DNA from: Papio anubis
Taxonomy: Eukaryota > Chordata > Mammalia > Primates > Cercopithecidae
Direction: 5' to 3'
Length of the DNA stretch: 64,000 bases
NCBI RefSeq assembly: GCF_008728515.1
Contig: NC_044986.1
Coordinates: 62,795,159 to 62,859,158 of the forward strand
A program made the translations under genes and the position numbers. The stretch's first letter is position 1; every line of letters starts with the position of its first letter. Below, piece by piece: positions 12,282 to 23,840 of this stretch. The notes beneath the pieces are model-generated. The model was not told the origin of the DNA, did not search any database, and saw only the letters and a list, made by a program, of their open reading frames with translations.

Positions 12282-12952
12282 CCCGATATCAAATCCTACA
12301 TTCCCTCCAGAAAACATGACTAGGTCGTTTAAGCAGTACTTGAATATATTCACAGAAAATCAGCAAGTCAGGTAAAAAATTACTCACTGTACACACCAGT
12401 TGTATGAGTGTTGCAGAATATGAATTGCTGCCAAGATATCTGTCATTGGCATATCTCCACTTTTCAATTTGATACAATGTGTTTAACCTACCACTGTTAT
12501 TCAGTGTACTATAACTGCTATACAAGCACCTGTGTGCTTACCAGAGCCTTACTATTCCCTTGGCTAGAAATATTTCCAAACAACGTAATAAATATAAATG
12601 CCTGCCATTTTCAAAAATATATATAATAAACATTTTCCAAATACTTTGAAAGCCTACAGTTACCAATAAGCTTTTCTGTACATAAATTAGAGAATAAGGG
12701 GCAAAGAAAGCTATATTAGCATACCATCAAGTACTTAATTTATTATTTTTGCAGTGACATCCTTGCAGGATTTCTTCTTTAACATGAAAAAGTCAATATC
12801 TTAACTGCTGAAGGCTCTGCTTTAGAATCCCAGGGGCATTTCCAGACAAGTCCTAGTGAGTATTGTGAAAGTACCTGTTTCTAGACCAACTCTTTAAGCA
12901 GACCACTGAAAAGACCTTTTCAAATCTTCCATGTAAAGGAAAGCCTTGAAAA

Positions 12953-13044
12953 GGAGAGAGAGAGATAGATACATAGATACACATACACAGATAGATACAT
13001 AGATACATATACATAGATAGATGATGGAGATAGATACAGAGAGG
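12953..13044. repeat. Degenerate (GATA/CATA)n with GA start
   Basis: A (GA)n run is followed by imperfect GATA/CATA tetranucleotides over ~90 bp. Confidence 0.9.
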
Positions 13045-13968
13045 TCAGATGATAACAAAGATCAGATTATAACAAACTTAAACGTAGGTGCTCCAGTTAG
13101 CTAACAGAGAATAACAAATCATCTCACAGTTTAATGCCTTAAAATAATAATCAAATAATTTACAATCTAAACTTGTGAGTTTTGTCAATAGCAATCAGGA
13201 GTCCACATTATCCTTTAAACTAAATTTTATTTCGAAGTATAAAATATTTTCTTCTTTAATTGCATGCTGATCTGAATTCAAGATATCTTGGACATGAAAA
13301 TAGCAACTTGGCTCTGCTGGGTAATTGAAGACCATGTTTGTGACTGGGAGCATGATATTAATCTACTTAAAATCTTCATTCCTTAACAAAAATCTACTCC
13401 CTGTCAACATTTATTTTAGAACCTGAAATTTTTGTGAGCATAGCTATCTTGGCATCATAAGCTCTAAATGGAAGACTATTTTTGGGCATCTTCTTATTTC
13501 TAGTAGAGTTAATGTCATTATTACCCAACTATTCTGATGAAATAGGTATCTAGTATAAACATCAATCATCTTCTTTTATAACGAGTTGATAATTCCCCAT
13601 GGCCACTTGCTCTATTTTTCATCTGTTGTAACATATAAAGGGGTTCAACAAATACTTTATTCTAAGCTTTCTCTGCTGCAAACCAAAGGTTACTAATTCA
13701 TTTCATTAACAATTACAAGTATTTGCTATCTGTCCTAATAAATTCAAAATTGACCATTTTATAAAAGACACATATCCTTTTCCCTTCATTCTACATTTGT
13801 TAGGTATATTTTTCTATTTCCAAATATTTATTTTATTCCCAAATCATGATTCATTCAAATAAGTTTTACACCAAGAAGAAAGTACAAGATGTATAACAGC
13901 TCTAGCAGAGAACATTTCAGCTGTGCCACAAAAAGAAAACAGCAATATTATGGTGTGCTGACAAAATA

Positions 13969-14198
13969 GGCCAGGCATGGTGGCTCAGGCCTGTAATCCT
14001 ACCACTTTCAGAGACCAAGACAGGCAGATTGCTTGAGCCCGGGAGTTCGAGACCAGCCTGGACAATATGACAAGCCCCCATCTCTGCCAAAAATACATAA
14101 ATTAGCCAGGCGTGGTGGCACATGCCTGTAGTCCTAGCTACTTGGCGGGGTTAAGGTGGGAGGATTGGTTGAACTTGGGAGGTTGAGGCTTCAGTAAG
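13969..14198 (+). mobile_element. Alu (AluJ-like), 3'-truncated
   Basis: It starts with the Alu head 'ggccaggcatggtggctca', runs through the left arm and the linker, and ends within the right arm without an A-tail. Many substitutions, and CpG positions mostly decayed, suggest an old (J-type) copy. Confidence 0.88.
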
Positions 14199-15225
14199 GG
14201 GATAGGGAGTAGAAGACTGTCAATAAAGATATGCCTGTATGGAAATACACATCTTGTGTTGGTAATCTGCTAAAACCACATACTTTTAAAGGTGAAGGAG
14301 AGATGAAAATAAATTATGCTATTAAGGTATACTCTAAATTGCCAGGTAAGATTGAGAAAAGGCATGAGGCTTCCCTGATGGTTCCACAATTAGAACCAAA
14401 GCAGTAGACAGCAGCAACCTGAGCTTCAATCATTCACTCACTGGGATTCCCATCAACATACGACATCCTTGGTAAGTCTTGTTCAGATGGAAAAGCAGTC
14501 ACAAGAGAAGTGCTTTTCTAATCCTATGCTAACCAATCCAAAAGCATTTGTCACTGAAGTAGTGGAAACTCTGAACAAAATTACCTTGTAAATTTTAAGG
14601 TTTATAGTAGCCCAGATATGTGGCAATGGTAGATTCCAAAACGTTCAGAGAAAAATGGGTATAATTAATTACCTCTTATTCTGACATTTTGAGAAGGTTT
14701 GAAGGCTATTGATAATAATTCTGTGATCTTAAGAAAAAAAGAAAAAAAGAAAAAGAATGTGGCTGCACCTCAGACTCCATGAGAAGCTTATATGTATATG
14801 GACAAAATTCAGATGAAATGAGTGCCTCGCACAGGCCTTAACACACAAGTTGTGCTTAATCATGTTTGGTGAAAGAATGAATGAACATTGTAAAACCAAA
14901 AATAAACATGTAAAGGGTTCATATACTACAAGCCAGGAGAGTAAAAGTATACATCATCTGTTCATCTAATCATTTCTCCATTAATATATTATAAGCTTCT
15001 TGCTTTCAGGGTCCTATAGTCCAGAGTGAAAAAGTGATATGTAAACCAAAAAATCAAAATACAGGAAAGTAACTACAAATAGGTAATTGTTTAAAATGCT
15101 TTGGGAACAGGCAGGCTGGAGTTATTAACTGTATTTGGTGAAAAGAAGACTATAAAAGTCTTTACAATGTAGTTAACATTTGAGTAATTTTGAAGAATAG
15201 TAGAGATATAGAGTTATAAAAACTC
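14199..15225. other. Single-copy DNA, nothing assigned
   Basis: AT-rich. An A/G simple tract lies at 14731-14757. No recognisable repeat or exon. Confidence 0.45.
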
Positions 15226-15538
15226 TTTTTTTCTTTGAGACAGAGTCTTGCTATGTCACCTAGGCTGAAGTGCAGTGGCACAACCTCAGCTCACTGCAAG
15301 CTCCACCTCCCAGGTTCAGGCCGTTCTCCTGCCTCAGTCTCCCAAGTAGCTGGGACTACAGGTGCCTGCCACCATGCCCAGCTAATTTTTTTTTTTGTAT
15401 ATATATATATTTTTTGTATTTTTAGTAGAGATGGGGTTTCACCGTGTTAGCCAGGATGGTCTCCATCTGACCTCATGATCCACCCGCCTTGGCCTCTCAA
15501 AGTGCTGGGATTATAGGCGTGAGCCACCGCGCCCAGCC
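15226..15538 (-). mobile_element. Alu (AluS/Y-like)
   Basis: Complete dimer on the minus strand: T-rich tail at 15226-15235, right arm, T-rich linker with a (TA)n expansion near 15400, left arm ending 'gcccagcc'. A near-identical duplication (taaaaactctt / taaaagaactctt) flanks it. Confidence 0.93.
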
Positions 15539-15852
15539 TAAAAGAACTCTTTATACATGTTTTTTAAAAGAAGAAGAAAAGAGACGCATATGCTATTAAA
15601 AAAGAAATTCAGTGCTGGAATGATAATGGTCTCAGAGAAAAAGTAAAGAGATAAACTGCCTATAGATTGTTTGGAGAGCTACATTGAACCCTCCCTAGCC
15701 ACTCCCAAAGATGCAAGCCCCCTATAAAAATTTGGAGCACCTAACACTACAAAGGTTGAAAGAATATTACCTTTGATATCATTCTTCCCTGTCTCTTAAA
15801 TTCCATGTTTCCATCCCATTGACCCTGCTTTTATGTATCCTCCCTTGGCCTA
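15539..15852. other. Single-copy DNA
   Basis: AT-rich at first, then pyrimidine-rich. Nothing recognised. Confidence 0.4.
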
Positions 15853-15995
15853 GCAATTCTCAACCAGAGGTTTTAAACCCTGACAGCTCATCAGTGTCAC
15901 CAGAAGAACTTTTACCAAAGCCTTCCACTGATGTCCCTTCTCCGGGGATTCTGATTCACTGGTTTGGGGGAAGGGACCCTGTGTTGCTCACAGTG
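15853..15995 (+). mobile_element. hAT-Charlie-type MITE fragment
   Basis: It begins with 'agcaattctcaacca', close to the 'cagtggttctcaa' terminal repeat of mammalian hAT MITEs, and has internal 'gattctgattcactgg' text seen in that class. The far terminal repeat is not clear. Confidence 0.4.
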
Positions 15996-16369
15996 ACTGA
16001 TGCCCATCAAAAGGGCATTAGGAAAATCACTCTGCGGGAAATCACTCTGGCTCGCCACGGTGAATGAGTGTTTTTAAGAGGATTAAACAAACATCAAAAA
16101 GAAAAAATTAATGTCATGGAGTTCCATACCATTTTAAGACTTAATGATTCATATGCCATTATACAGAAGGAATTTGCCCAAGATAGCTGTGAATTGTAGC
16201 CATGATATCTAAAAAAGAGTCAAATATGCGAATGCTACCTAAAGATCGGGGACAAGTGATCCTTAAATTATATGAACAGTAATGGGGAACCACTAAAAAG
16301 TTTTCTGAAGAACACTGACAAATTAAGATTTGTGCATTATAAGAAATATTCTAGCTACATACAAGAAAA

Positions 16370-16930
16370 ATTGATTGCAAAAACATCAAAGATGATTCCC
16401 GGACTTTTTGTTTGGGAAACCAGCTGAGCATAAATACCATTCACTGAGAGGTAACGGAGGAAAGAGTACAGGCGTGGCAGTGGGATTGAAAGAAGACAGA
16501 AGTTCTCCTTTAGATATGTTGACTTTTGGGTATATATATTACATAGTGGTTTATATACAGGTTAGAAATTTAGGAGAAAAATCTTTACAGATGGGAGATA
16601 TGTATTTGAGATCCATCTGCATATAGCTGGGTTTTTAAGGCAAAGAAATAGATAAGCTTGCTCTGGGAGGGTGTGTAGAATTCTTTTTAGGAGAAGAATA
16701 TCTAGGGCAGAATTTAAAGGAATGCTAACATAGGCAGTAGAAAAATACCCACAAAGTAGAATCATAGGAAATGGCCAGAGAGGTAGAAGGAAAACCAGGA
16801 GAGTGTTGTATAATTGGTGCCAGGAGAAAAGAGGGTTTAAAGAGTGATTGAACAATACTTGCAAATGTTGCAATGATTTCAGTGGAGAATGGGGCTGAAG
16901 TCTGATTATAGTGAATTAAGGAGTAGATGG
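16370..16930 (-). mobile_element. L2 LINE fragment
   Basis: Minus-strand L2: the reverse complement carries the L2 ORF2 segment around the reverse-transcriptase region. The plus strand shows the signature 'gaggtagaaggaaaaccaggagagtg' text near 16780-16806 and the 'catctgcatatagctggg' segment near 16613-16632. Highly diverged and non-coding now. Confidence 0.6.
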
Positions 16931-17060
16931 GAGATCAAATAAAAAGCAGAAATAATAATTAGAAAGGGTTTATAAAGCTGATGGAAGAGAACTTTCCAGT
17001 GCTTATCCCCACAGACAAACATTAATTTGAACAACTATCCATGCACAAACAAAAGTTAAT

Positions 17061-17133
17061 AAGAGCAAAAGAAACCATGTGAGAGATTACAGAAGCTGAG
17101 TGGAGCACAGAAATAAGAAAGACACACTGATAA
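17061..17133 (+). repeat. 5'UTR segment that recurs inside ORF2 (copy A)
   Basis: Starting aagagcaaaagaaaccatgt, this ~73-bp segment of the L1 5'UTR region is repeated at 18027-18100 at roughly 85% identity by eye. Confidence 0.85.
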
Positions 17134-17249
17134 AGGTAAGAAGGACAGTTTTACATCACCTGTGAAGTCGCTTCACAAGTTGTATACAGCACGACACAGA
17201 TAGCAATACCCATCCCTTAGGGGAAGAAAAGTAATCTCCAGACTTGCTG

Positions 17250-17811
17250 TGGAACCTAACACTGGGCCTGCTCCAGCAAAACTCAGCTTCATGCAGGCAC
17301 CCATGGCCCCAGAGTACAGCCTGATACTTGCAGACTAAGCTTCCAGGCCCACCTGGATTCAAGCATAGCTCCCACAGCCCTGGGATCTATGCCTGCTTGA
17401 CAGACTCAGTCTCTGGGTCTGCCCCACTGCAAGGCTGACCCTAGCAGCCCTAGGCTCTGGACCAGCCCCAGTATTGGGCAAGCCCTCCCAGCCCTGGCCT
17501 TCAGTCAGAATCAGACATCACAGATGTAGACACAGGTCTGACCCAGAACCAGGTCAGCCCCAGCACTCTCAGACTTTAGATTGTCCCCAACACCAGGCAG
17601 GCTCCCATGGCTCCTGGCTTCAGACCTATCCCAGCACCAGGCTGATCCTTGAAACCCTAGTCATCAGGCCAGCACCCTGGGACCCAGCCTCCAGGTTGGG
17701 CCTCATAGACTCAGGCTTCAGGCTCACCCCAAGTTTCAGACAAGCCCAAAGCTAAAACATCCCATGCAGTCCTAGGCCTCAGGCCCCAGCACCAGGTTAG
17801 CATCTCTGGTC
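17250..17811 (+). repeat. C-rich degenerate minisatellite-like zone
   Basis: Many imperfect repeats of words like 'ccccagcaccagg', 'ggcttcagg' and 'cagcctccagg', with a loose periodicity of roughly 30-60 bp. GC content is much higher than the neighbours. I recall similar text from the 5' ends of old L1M/L1MA elements, so this is probably the L1's own 5'UTR rather than an independent satellite. A 93-codon frame at 17474-17755 is a by-product. Confidence 0.65.
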
Positions 17812-18026
17812 TCAATAGCAGGGGACTCACATATCCTACTTGCAGCAATGGAAAAATTACCCAGACAAAATATCAATAAGTAAACATCAGATTAAAACTA
17901 TACTTAAGACCAAGTAGACCCAACAGACGTATACAGAACATTCCTGTTAAGCAGCAGCAGAATACACCTTTTTCTCAAACAAACACAGAACATTCTTCAG
18001 GATAGATCATAAGTTAGGTCATTCAC

Positions 18027-18100
18027 AAGAGCTAAAGAAACCATGTGAGAGCTTACAGAACCTGGGTGTAGCACAGAAATAAGAAAAGACATATTGGCAA
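18027..18100 (+). repeat. 5'UTR segment inserted in ORF2 (copy B)
   Basis: Matches 17061-17133. ORF2 text is continuous on either side ('aagttaggtca' before, 'caaaacaagtcttaac' after), so this piece is an insertion into ORF2, in the same orientation as copy A. Confidence 0.85.
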
Positions 18101-18370
18101 AACAAGTCTTAACAAATTTGAAAAGGTGTAACCATATCAAGTATTTTTTCTGATCATAATGGTAAGAAATTAGAAATCAGTTAACTGGAAGAATTTCAAA
18201 AACCTCACAAATATATGAAACTTAAAAAATATGCTATTTAATAACCAACAAATCAAAAAAGAAAGTAAAAGAGAAATTTAAAACTATTTTGAGATAAGTG
18301 AAAAGAGAAACACAAAACACCAAAACTCATGAGATGCAGCAAAAGCAGTTCTAATGTTACACCTCAAGGA

Positions 18371-18420
18371 ACAAAAAACAAAAAACAAAACAAAACAAAA
18401 CAAAAAACAAATAAACAAAA
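18371..18420. repeat. (AAAAC)n-type A-rich tract
   Basis: Imperfect AAAAC/AAAAAC units within the decayed ORF2. Confidence 0.93.
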
Positions 18421-21400
18421 ATAACCCCAAAGTTAACAGAAGAAAGGAAATAATAAAAATCAGAGCAGAAATAAATGAAATAGTGACTGAGAAATGATCG
18501 TAAAAAAATCAACAAAAGTAGCTTTTTGTAAGTTAATCAAAATGGACAAATATTTAAGTAGACTAATAAAAAAGAGAAAGACTCAAACAAAATTATGAAT
18601 GAAGGAGGAGACATTACAACTGATACCACAGTAATGCAAAAGAGTATAAGACACTATTATGAATAATTATATGTCAATAAATTGAATAACCTACAATAAA
18701 TGGGTAAATTTCTAGAGAGATATCACCCACCCAGATTGAATCACAAAGAAAGAGAAAATCCAAACAAATTCATAATGAGTAAGAAGATTAAATCAGTAAT
18801 AAAAAGTCTCCAATCATAGAAAACCCAGGACCAGATGGCTTCACTGCTTAATTTTACCAAACATTTAAAGAAGAATTAATTCCAATCCTTCTCAAACTCT
18901 TCTGAAAAGCATTGAAGAAGAAATACTTCCAAACTAATTTCACGAGGCTAGCATTATCACCACACCAAATCCATGAAAGAACACTACAAAAAAATAAAAT
19001 TACATGCCAATATTCCTGGTGAACATAGATACAAACATCCTCAATAAAATACTAGCAAACCAAATTCATCAGTATATTTAAAGGAGCATTCATCATGATC
19101 AAGTGGGATTTATTCCAGAGATGTAGGTACAGTTGAATATATGCAAATCTAGAAATGTGATACACCACATTAACAGAACAAATGACAGAAAAATATGATC
19201 ATCTCCATAGATGAAAAAAGCATTTAACAAAATTCAATATCCTTTTGTAATAAAAATTCTCAAGAAATTAAATATAGAAGTAATGTACCTTTACCCAGTA
19301 GATTCCGTATTTGACAAATCCATGGCTAACATCATACTCAATGCCTCTAAGGTTAGGAATAGGACAAGGATTCCCGTTCTTTTAAGTTCTGTCCAACTGA
19401 AGTACTGGAAGTCCTAGCCAGAGCAATTAGGCAAAACAAAAATAAACGGCATCCAGATTGGAAAAGAGGAAGTCAAATTGCCCCTCTTTGCAGATTACAA
19501 TCTTATAAATAGAAAAACTTGGTGACCTCACTAAACTACTCTTAGAACTGATACATTCAGAAAGTTGCAGGATACAAAATCAACATACAAAAATCAGTAG
19601 CATTTCTATAGACTAACAACAAACTCTCCAAAAAAGAAATCAAGAAAACTATCCCATTTATAATGGCTAAAAAAGCAATAAAATATGAAGAAATAAGCTT
19701 AAACAAGGAGGTAAAAGACTTGTGGATTGAAAACAATGATACATTGATAAAATAAATTAAAGAAGACACAAGTAGAGTTATCCCATGTTCAATGATTAAA
19801 AGAGTTTATATTGTTTAAAGTGTCTGTATTATTCCAAGCTATCTACAGATTCGATGTAATCTGTATTAAAATGCCAATGTCACTTTTCATAGAAATAGAA
19901 AAAAATCCTAAAATTCATATGCAAACACAAAAGATGCTGACTAGCCAAAGCAATCTTGAGCCAAAATAACACAATCAGAGGTATCACATTCTTTGATTTC
20001 AAAATATACTACAAAGCTATAGTAATCCAAACAGTGTGGTACTGGCATAAAATAATACACAAAGACTAATGGAATATAATAGAGAGTCCCAAAATGAACC
20101 CATGTATATATGATCAACTAATCTCTGATTAGTTGATTTCTATTCCAATAATAGAAAATGTGGAAAAGATAGTCTCTTTAATAAATTTTGTTGGGGAAAT
20201 TGAATAGCTCCATGCAGAAGATGAAATTAGACCCTTTTCTCACATCATATGTAAAAATCAACTCAAAATGGATTAAAGGTGTAAATCAAGCAATATCTGA
20301 ACCATAAAACTACTAGAGGAAAATCTCCATGTCATAAGTCTGGGCAATGATTTTTTGGATATGATCTCAAAAGCAAAGGCAGCAAAAGTGAAAACAGACA
20401 AATGGGATTCCATTATGCTAAAAAGTTTCTTCACAGCCAAGGAAACAATTAACAGAGTGAAGAGACACCCTATGGAAAGGAAGAAAATATTTGTAAACCA
20501 TATATCTGATAAGGAGTTAACACCCAAAAGGTATTTGAAACTTCTCAATAGAAAAAAACCAAAATAACCCAATTAAAAAATAGGCAAAATATTTCAATAG
20601 ACATTTCTCCGAAGAAGTCATACACATTGGCCAACATGTACATGAAAAACTGTCCAACTTCACTAACCATTAAGGAAATGCAAATTAAAACTACAATGAG
20701 ATATCACCTTACACCTGATACAACTGGTATTATCAAAAGGACCAAAGAAAAGTATTGGCGAGGATGTGGAGGAAAGGGAACTTTTGTACACTCCTGGTGG
20801 GAATCGAAATTAGTACAGCCATATGGAAAGTAGTATGGAGATTTTTCAGAAAAATTTGAAAATACCACTAGAATATGATCTAGTAATCCCATCTCTGGGT
20901 ATATGTCCAAATGACATCAAATTAGTATGTCAAAGGGATTGCCTGCATTCCCATGTTCTTCACAGCATTATTTACAATAGCCAAAATATGGAATTAAACT
21001 AAATGTTTGTCAACATATGAATGGTAAAGAAAATATGGCATATACACACAATAAAATACCATTTAGTCTTAAATGAGAAGGAAATACTGTCGAGATGACA
21101 TGGGTGCACCTGAAGGACATTAGTAAGTGAAATAAGACAGGCTTGGAAAGACTTACACCACATGATCTAACTTATATGTGAAATCCAAAAAAGTTGAAAT
21201 CATAGAAGCAAAGAGTGGAACAGAGGTTAACAAGGGCTGTGGAATGGGGTGGAGTTGGGGAGATAATGGTAAAAGGATACAACATTGCAGCTGAATAAGA
21301 TGAATAATTTCAAGAAATCTATTGCACAACCCGGTGAGTACAGTTAATAGCATTGTATTCCTGAAAATTGCTTAGAAAGTATTTTGTGTTCTTACCACAA

Positions 21401-21525
21401 AAAAAATGTTAAGTATGTAAGGCAACGCCTGTTAATTATCTGGATTCATCCTTTCCACAATGTACACGTATTTTAAAACATCATGTTGTACATGATAAAC
21501 ACAATTTGTCATTTAAAAAATTACT

Positions 21526-22269
21526 TAAGTTTTAGAAAGTAGAAATCAGAATAGTTACCTCTTTAAAGATATTTGCAGTCAATTAAAAAGATTTTTCACT
21601 TTTCTTTTTTGAAAAGTAACATACATATAATTTAGTAGTAAATCTTAATAGATAGTTATTTTTTTTTAAGAAGACAGAAATGTGAACACTTTAGTTCTTA
21701 TGAAGAGAATCTAACAGAGAAAGATGGGGATGCTAAACAAATGAGAAATTATAAAATACAACAAGGTACCTGGGACAGAAGAAAGGCAGGTGGAAAGATT
21801 CACTCATGCTTTGCCCTGCCAGGAGGGAATATTCCACTATAATGGGCAGAAAGGAAGAAAACATGGAATGAATGCAATATGATTAAAAGTCTGGTGATAG
21901 GATAAGGAGGCATCTCTAGTCTAGTGGCTTCAATTTTCTCAGCAAAGTAGGAGGACAATTCTGATAGTAAGGAAGGAATGGCAGGATTTCAGTTCTGAGA
22001 GGGTGACGTGGGTGAAAGAAATGCAGAGACACTGAGGGAGATAACTAGGAATTATAGAAGAATTACCAAAGATCATTGAAGCCCCAAGACTCTTCTTAAG
22101 TTGGATGAGTGCACAATTTTAGGAGCAGAGATAGGTAAATGGCAGAAAGTATATGCAAGTATTAACTAACTTCAGGCTCAATTCCATCCACCAACATGTT
22201 GGGACTTACAGAAAAGCAGATTCAATACGGAAGATGTGGCTCATACCTGTCATAGGAATAATAGAAGAA
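21526..22269. other. Single-copy DNA, purine-rich
   Basis: No repeat or gene could be named. The purine-rich stretch at 21690-22150 might be an old LINE fragment but has no diagnostic text. Confidence 0.4.
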
Positions 22270-22468
22270 GTAGTAGTAAACATTTATTTAGTACTTACTG
22301 AATCTTTTGTTTAAATGTTTTACATAAATTATAGTACACAGCCAGTAAATACTGTTATTATTTTCAATGTTTTAGTGAGAAAACCACAGCACAAAGAAGT
22401 TGAGTAATTTCCCCAAGGTCAACTAGCTACAAAGTGCAGAGTTTCAAACAATGAATCTGATGAATGCC
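22270..22468 (-). mobile_element. MIR SINE
   Basis: Minus-strand MIR: the conserved core reads 'gttgagtaatttccccaaggtcaactagct', with the polymorphic tail region 'atttatttagtacttactg' upstream. Confidence 0.72.
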
Positions 22469-23109
22469 CAGAGAAAAGTGAGCAGGACAGCAAAGGATCT
22501 CTGCAACATGAGGAAGATAATTGAGGATATTTTGCCTAAATAAGACAGGCAGCAGCAAATAATGATTGCTTCAATACTTAAGTAGTTGCTATATGGAAAA
22601 AGAATTAGACTTTTATATTATGTTCCTTCAGGGAGCAAAACTAAAACTAATATGCAGAAGCTGCAATGAAGTAGATTTTATCTGGAAAGAATGACTTTTG
22701 TAGCCATGAGAAATACAGGTGAAGTAGAAGGAGCAGCTTCAGAAAGTGAAGTCCCAGTGACCAAGGAGTTAGAGCCCAGAAAGGAATGTTAGGAAGGACT
22801 TTATACGTAGGTGAGTGAGGACATGCTAGTTTATGTAAAGTTCAACAACCATTCTGACACTGAAAGTCTGCTTCTAATGTGCATTTTATTAACCCCAAGA
22901 AATATTTACTTTTTTCATTTTCTCCCCAGAGTAAGCATGTTGGAAGATATATGAAGCATTTGGATCCATATTACGACAATATTTGGATATAACAGATAAG
23001 ACATAATGCTTTGCCAGGACTGCTAGACCTGGGCTTTCCATTGCTTCACAGGCTATAATAAATTCAGATGTTGGGGGAAGAGAGAGGAAAGGAGAGAGTA
23101 GAGAGTGTT

Positions 23110-23141
<32 letters not shown>

Positions 23142-23339
23142 TGCAATTTAGCTACTTCTCAAGAGTAAGAAAATATTCTTCTGAAAATTGTAAAACTGTT
23201 TCCTGCCAAAATTACCATTTTTAAAGCTTTTAAAAGATAATCCATATTTCCCCACACTTCACACTCTTGCACTTTCATGCAGAGCTCAAATAAGAAAATC
23301 TGAAGTTATTCTCTGAGTAGAGGTCAGTGTTTCTGGTGC
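22469..23339. other. Single-copy DNA with one simple repeat
   Basis: Nothing recognised apart from the GTTTT tract at 23107-23142. Confidence 0.4.
23107..23142. repeat. (GTTTT)n microsatellite
   Basis: Five to six GTTTT units with T-runs at both ends. Confidence 0.95.
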
Positions 23340-23840
23340 AATGCCAGTTTTAATAAGATTTTATTTTCTCTCTCTCTTAAGAGAATGGCACGAGGAAGCC
23401 GCATGTTAAGAAGTTAAGATGGTCTCTGTCTGGACCTGATGCCAAAAGAAGGTTCATGCCATATTTTATTTGACATTTTAACCTTGATTTGGCTGCCCAA
23501 TTTATTGTAAAGACTAATATTCTCTACAGGTTTTAGATAGCAAATTTTAAGTTTTGATCCTGACCTACCTTAGAGAGCCTTTCTTTATAAAGCAGATCTC
23601 ATTCTTTGATCTTATTGCAACTTTACTATGTTCTTGCTCCTGTTCTTCAATGTGGCATTGTTTGTTTACCTGTTTGTGTAGAATGTTAGGACGCCACAGT
23701 TAAAAACAACACTCGTCCCAATCCATTATGATCCATGGGCATTATATGCAGCCGCTAATATGCACAGTAAATCTTACACCATCCAATTAGAAGCAAATGA
23801 CAAATTCTTGACTCTTTATTTCAGGGACTTCTCTCCTTGA
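23340..23840. promoter_or_regulatory. Candidate conserved non-coding element
   Basis: A repeat-free 500-bp block with dense factor-like words: GTTTGTTTAC (forkhead) near 23667, an ATATGCA (POU-like) word near 23758, CCAATTAG (homeobox) near 23783, and CTTTGATC (TCF/LEF-like) near 23605. Its balanced, non-repetitive composition differs from the flanks. The call is from sequence texture only. Confidence 0.22.

Larger units (their letters stand above)
11598..13968. other. Single-copy AT-rich DNA with simple repeats
   Basis: No coding sequence was recognised. There is an AAAAC-type tract near 11869-11892. Positions 13095-13175 faintly resemble the 5' part of a MaLR/MER repeat (a 'taacaaatca' then 'ccttaaaa' order) but are too diverged to name. 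Confidence 0.45.
17812..21190 (+). pseudogene. L1MA-like ORF2 remnant, N-terminally deleted
   Basis: It begins within the endonuclease domain at the segment equivalent to GDFNTPLS (human L1 ORF2 near D145) and continues through the reverse transcriptase to the C-terminus. The FADD box at 19487-19498 reads F-A-D-Y, so the second catalytic Asp is lost. Short open pieces remain at 19211-19417, 20355-20567 and 20627-20833. Stops and frameshifts are frequent. A ~70-bp foreign segment (18027-18100) interrupts the endonuclease/linker region. Confidence 0.85.
16980..21525 (+). mobile_element. L1MA-like retrotransposon with internal deletion
   Basis: The order is 5'UTR-type text (16980-17250), a C-rich degenerate repeat zone (to ~17811), ORF2 from the endonuclease D-region to the C-terminus (17812-~21190), then an L1MA/L1PB-type 3'UTR. 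The 3'UTR includes the 'ttccacaatgta' and 'catgttgtacatgataaa' terminal text and ends in an A-rich stretch near 21510-21525. ORF1 and the first ~140 codons of ORF2 are absent. Alternatively the 5'UTR part and the ORF2 part are two neighbouring insertions. No convincing target-site duplication was found. Confidence 0.8.

Noticed and set aside
17841..17850. Possible splice acceptor (pyrimidines then TTGCAG) at the L1 5'UTR/ORF2 junction
   Set aside because: ORF2 text is already recognisable upstream of it (from ~17812), so the junction is not at this AG.
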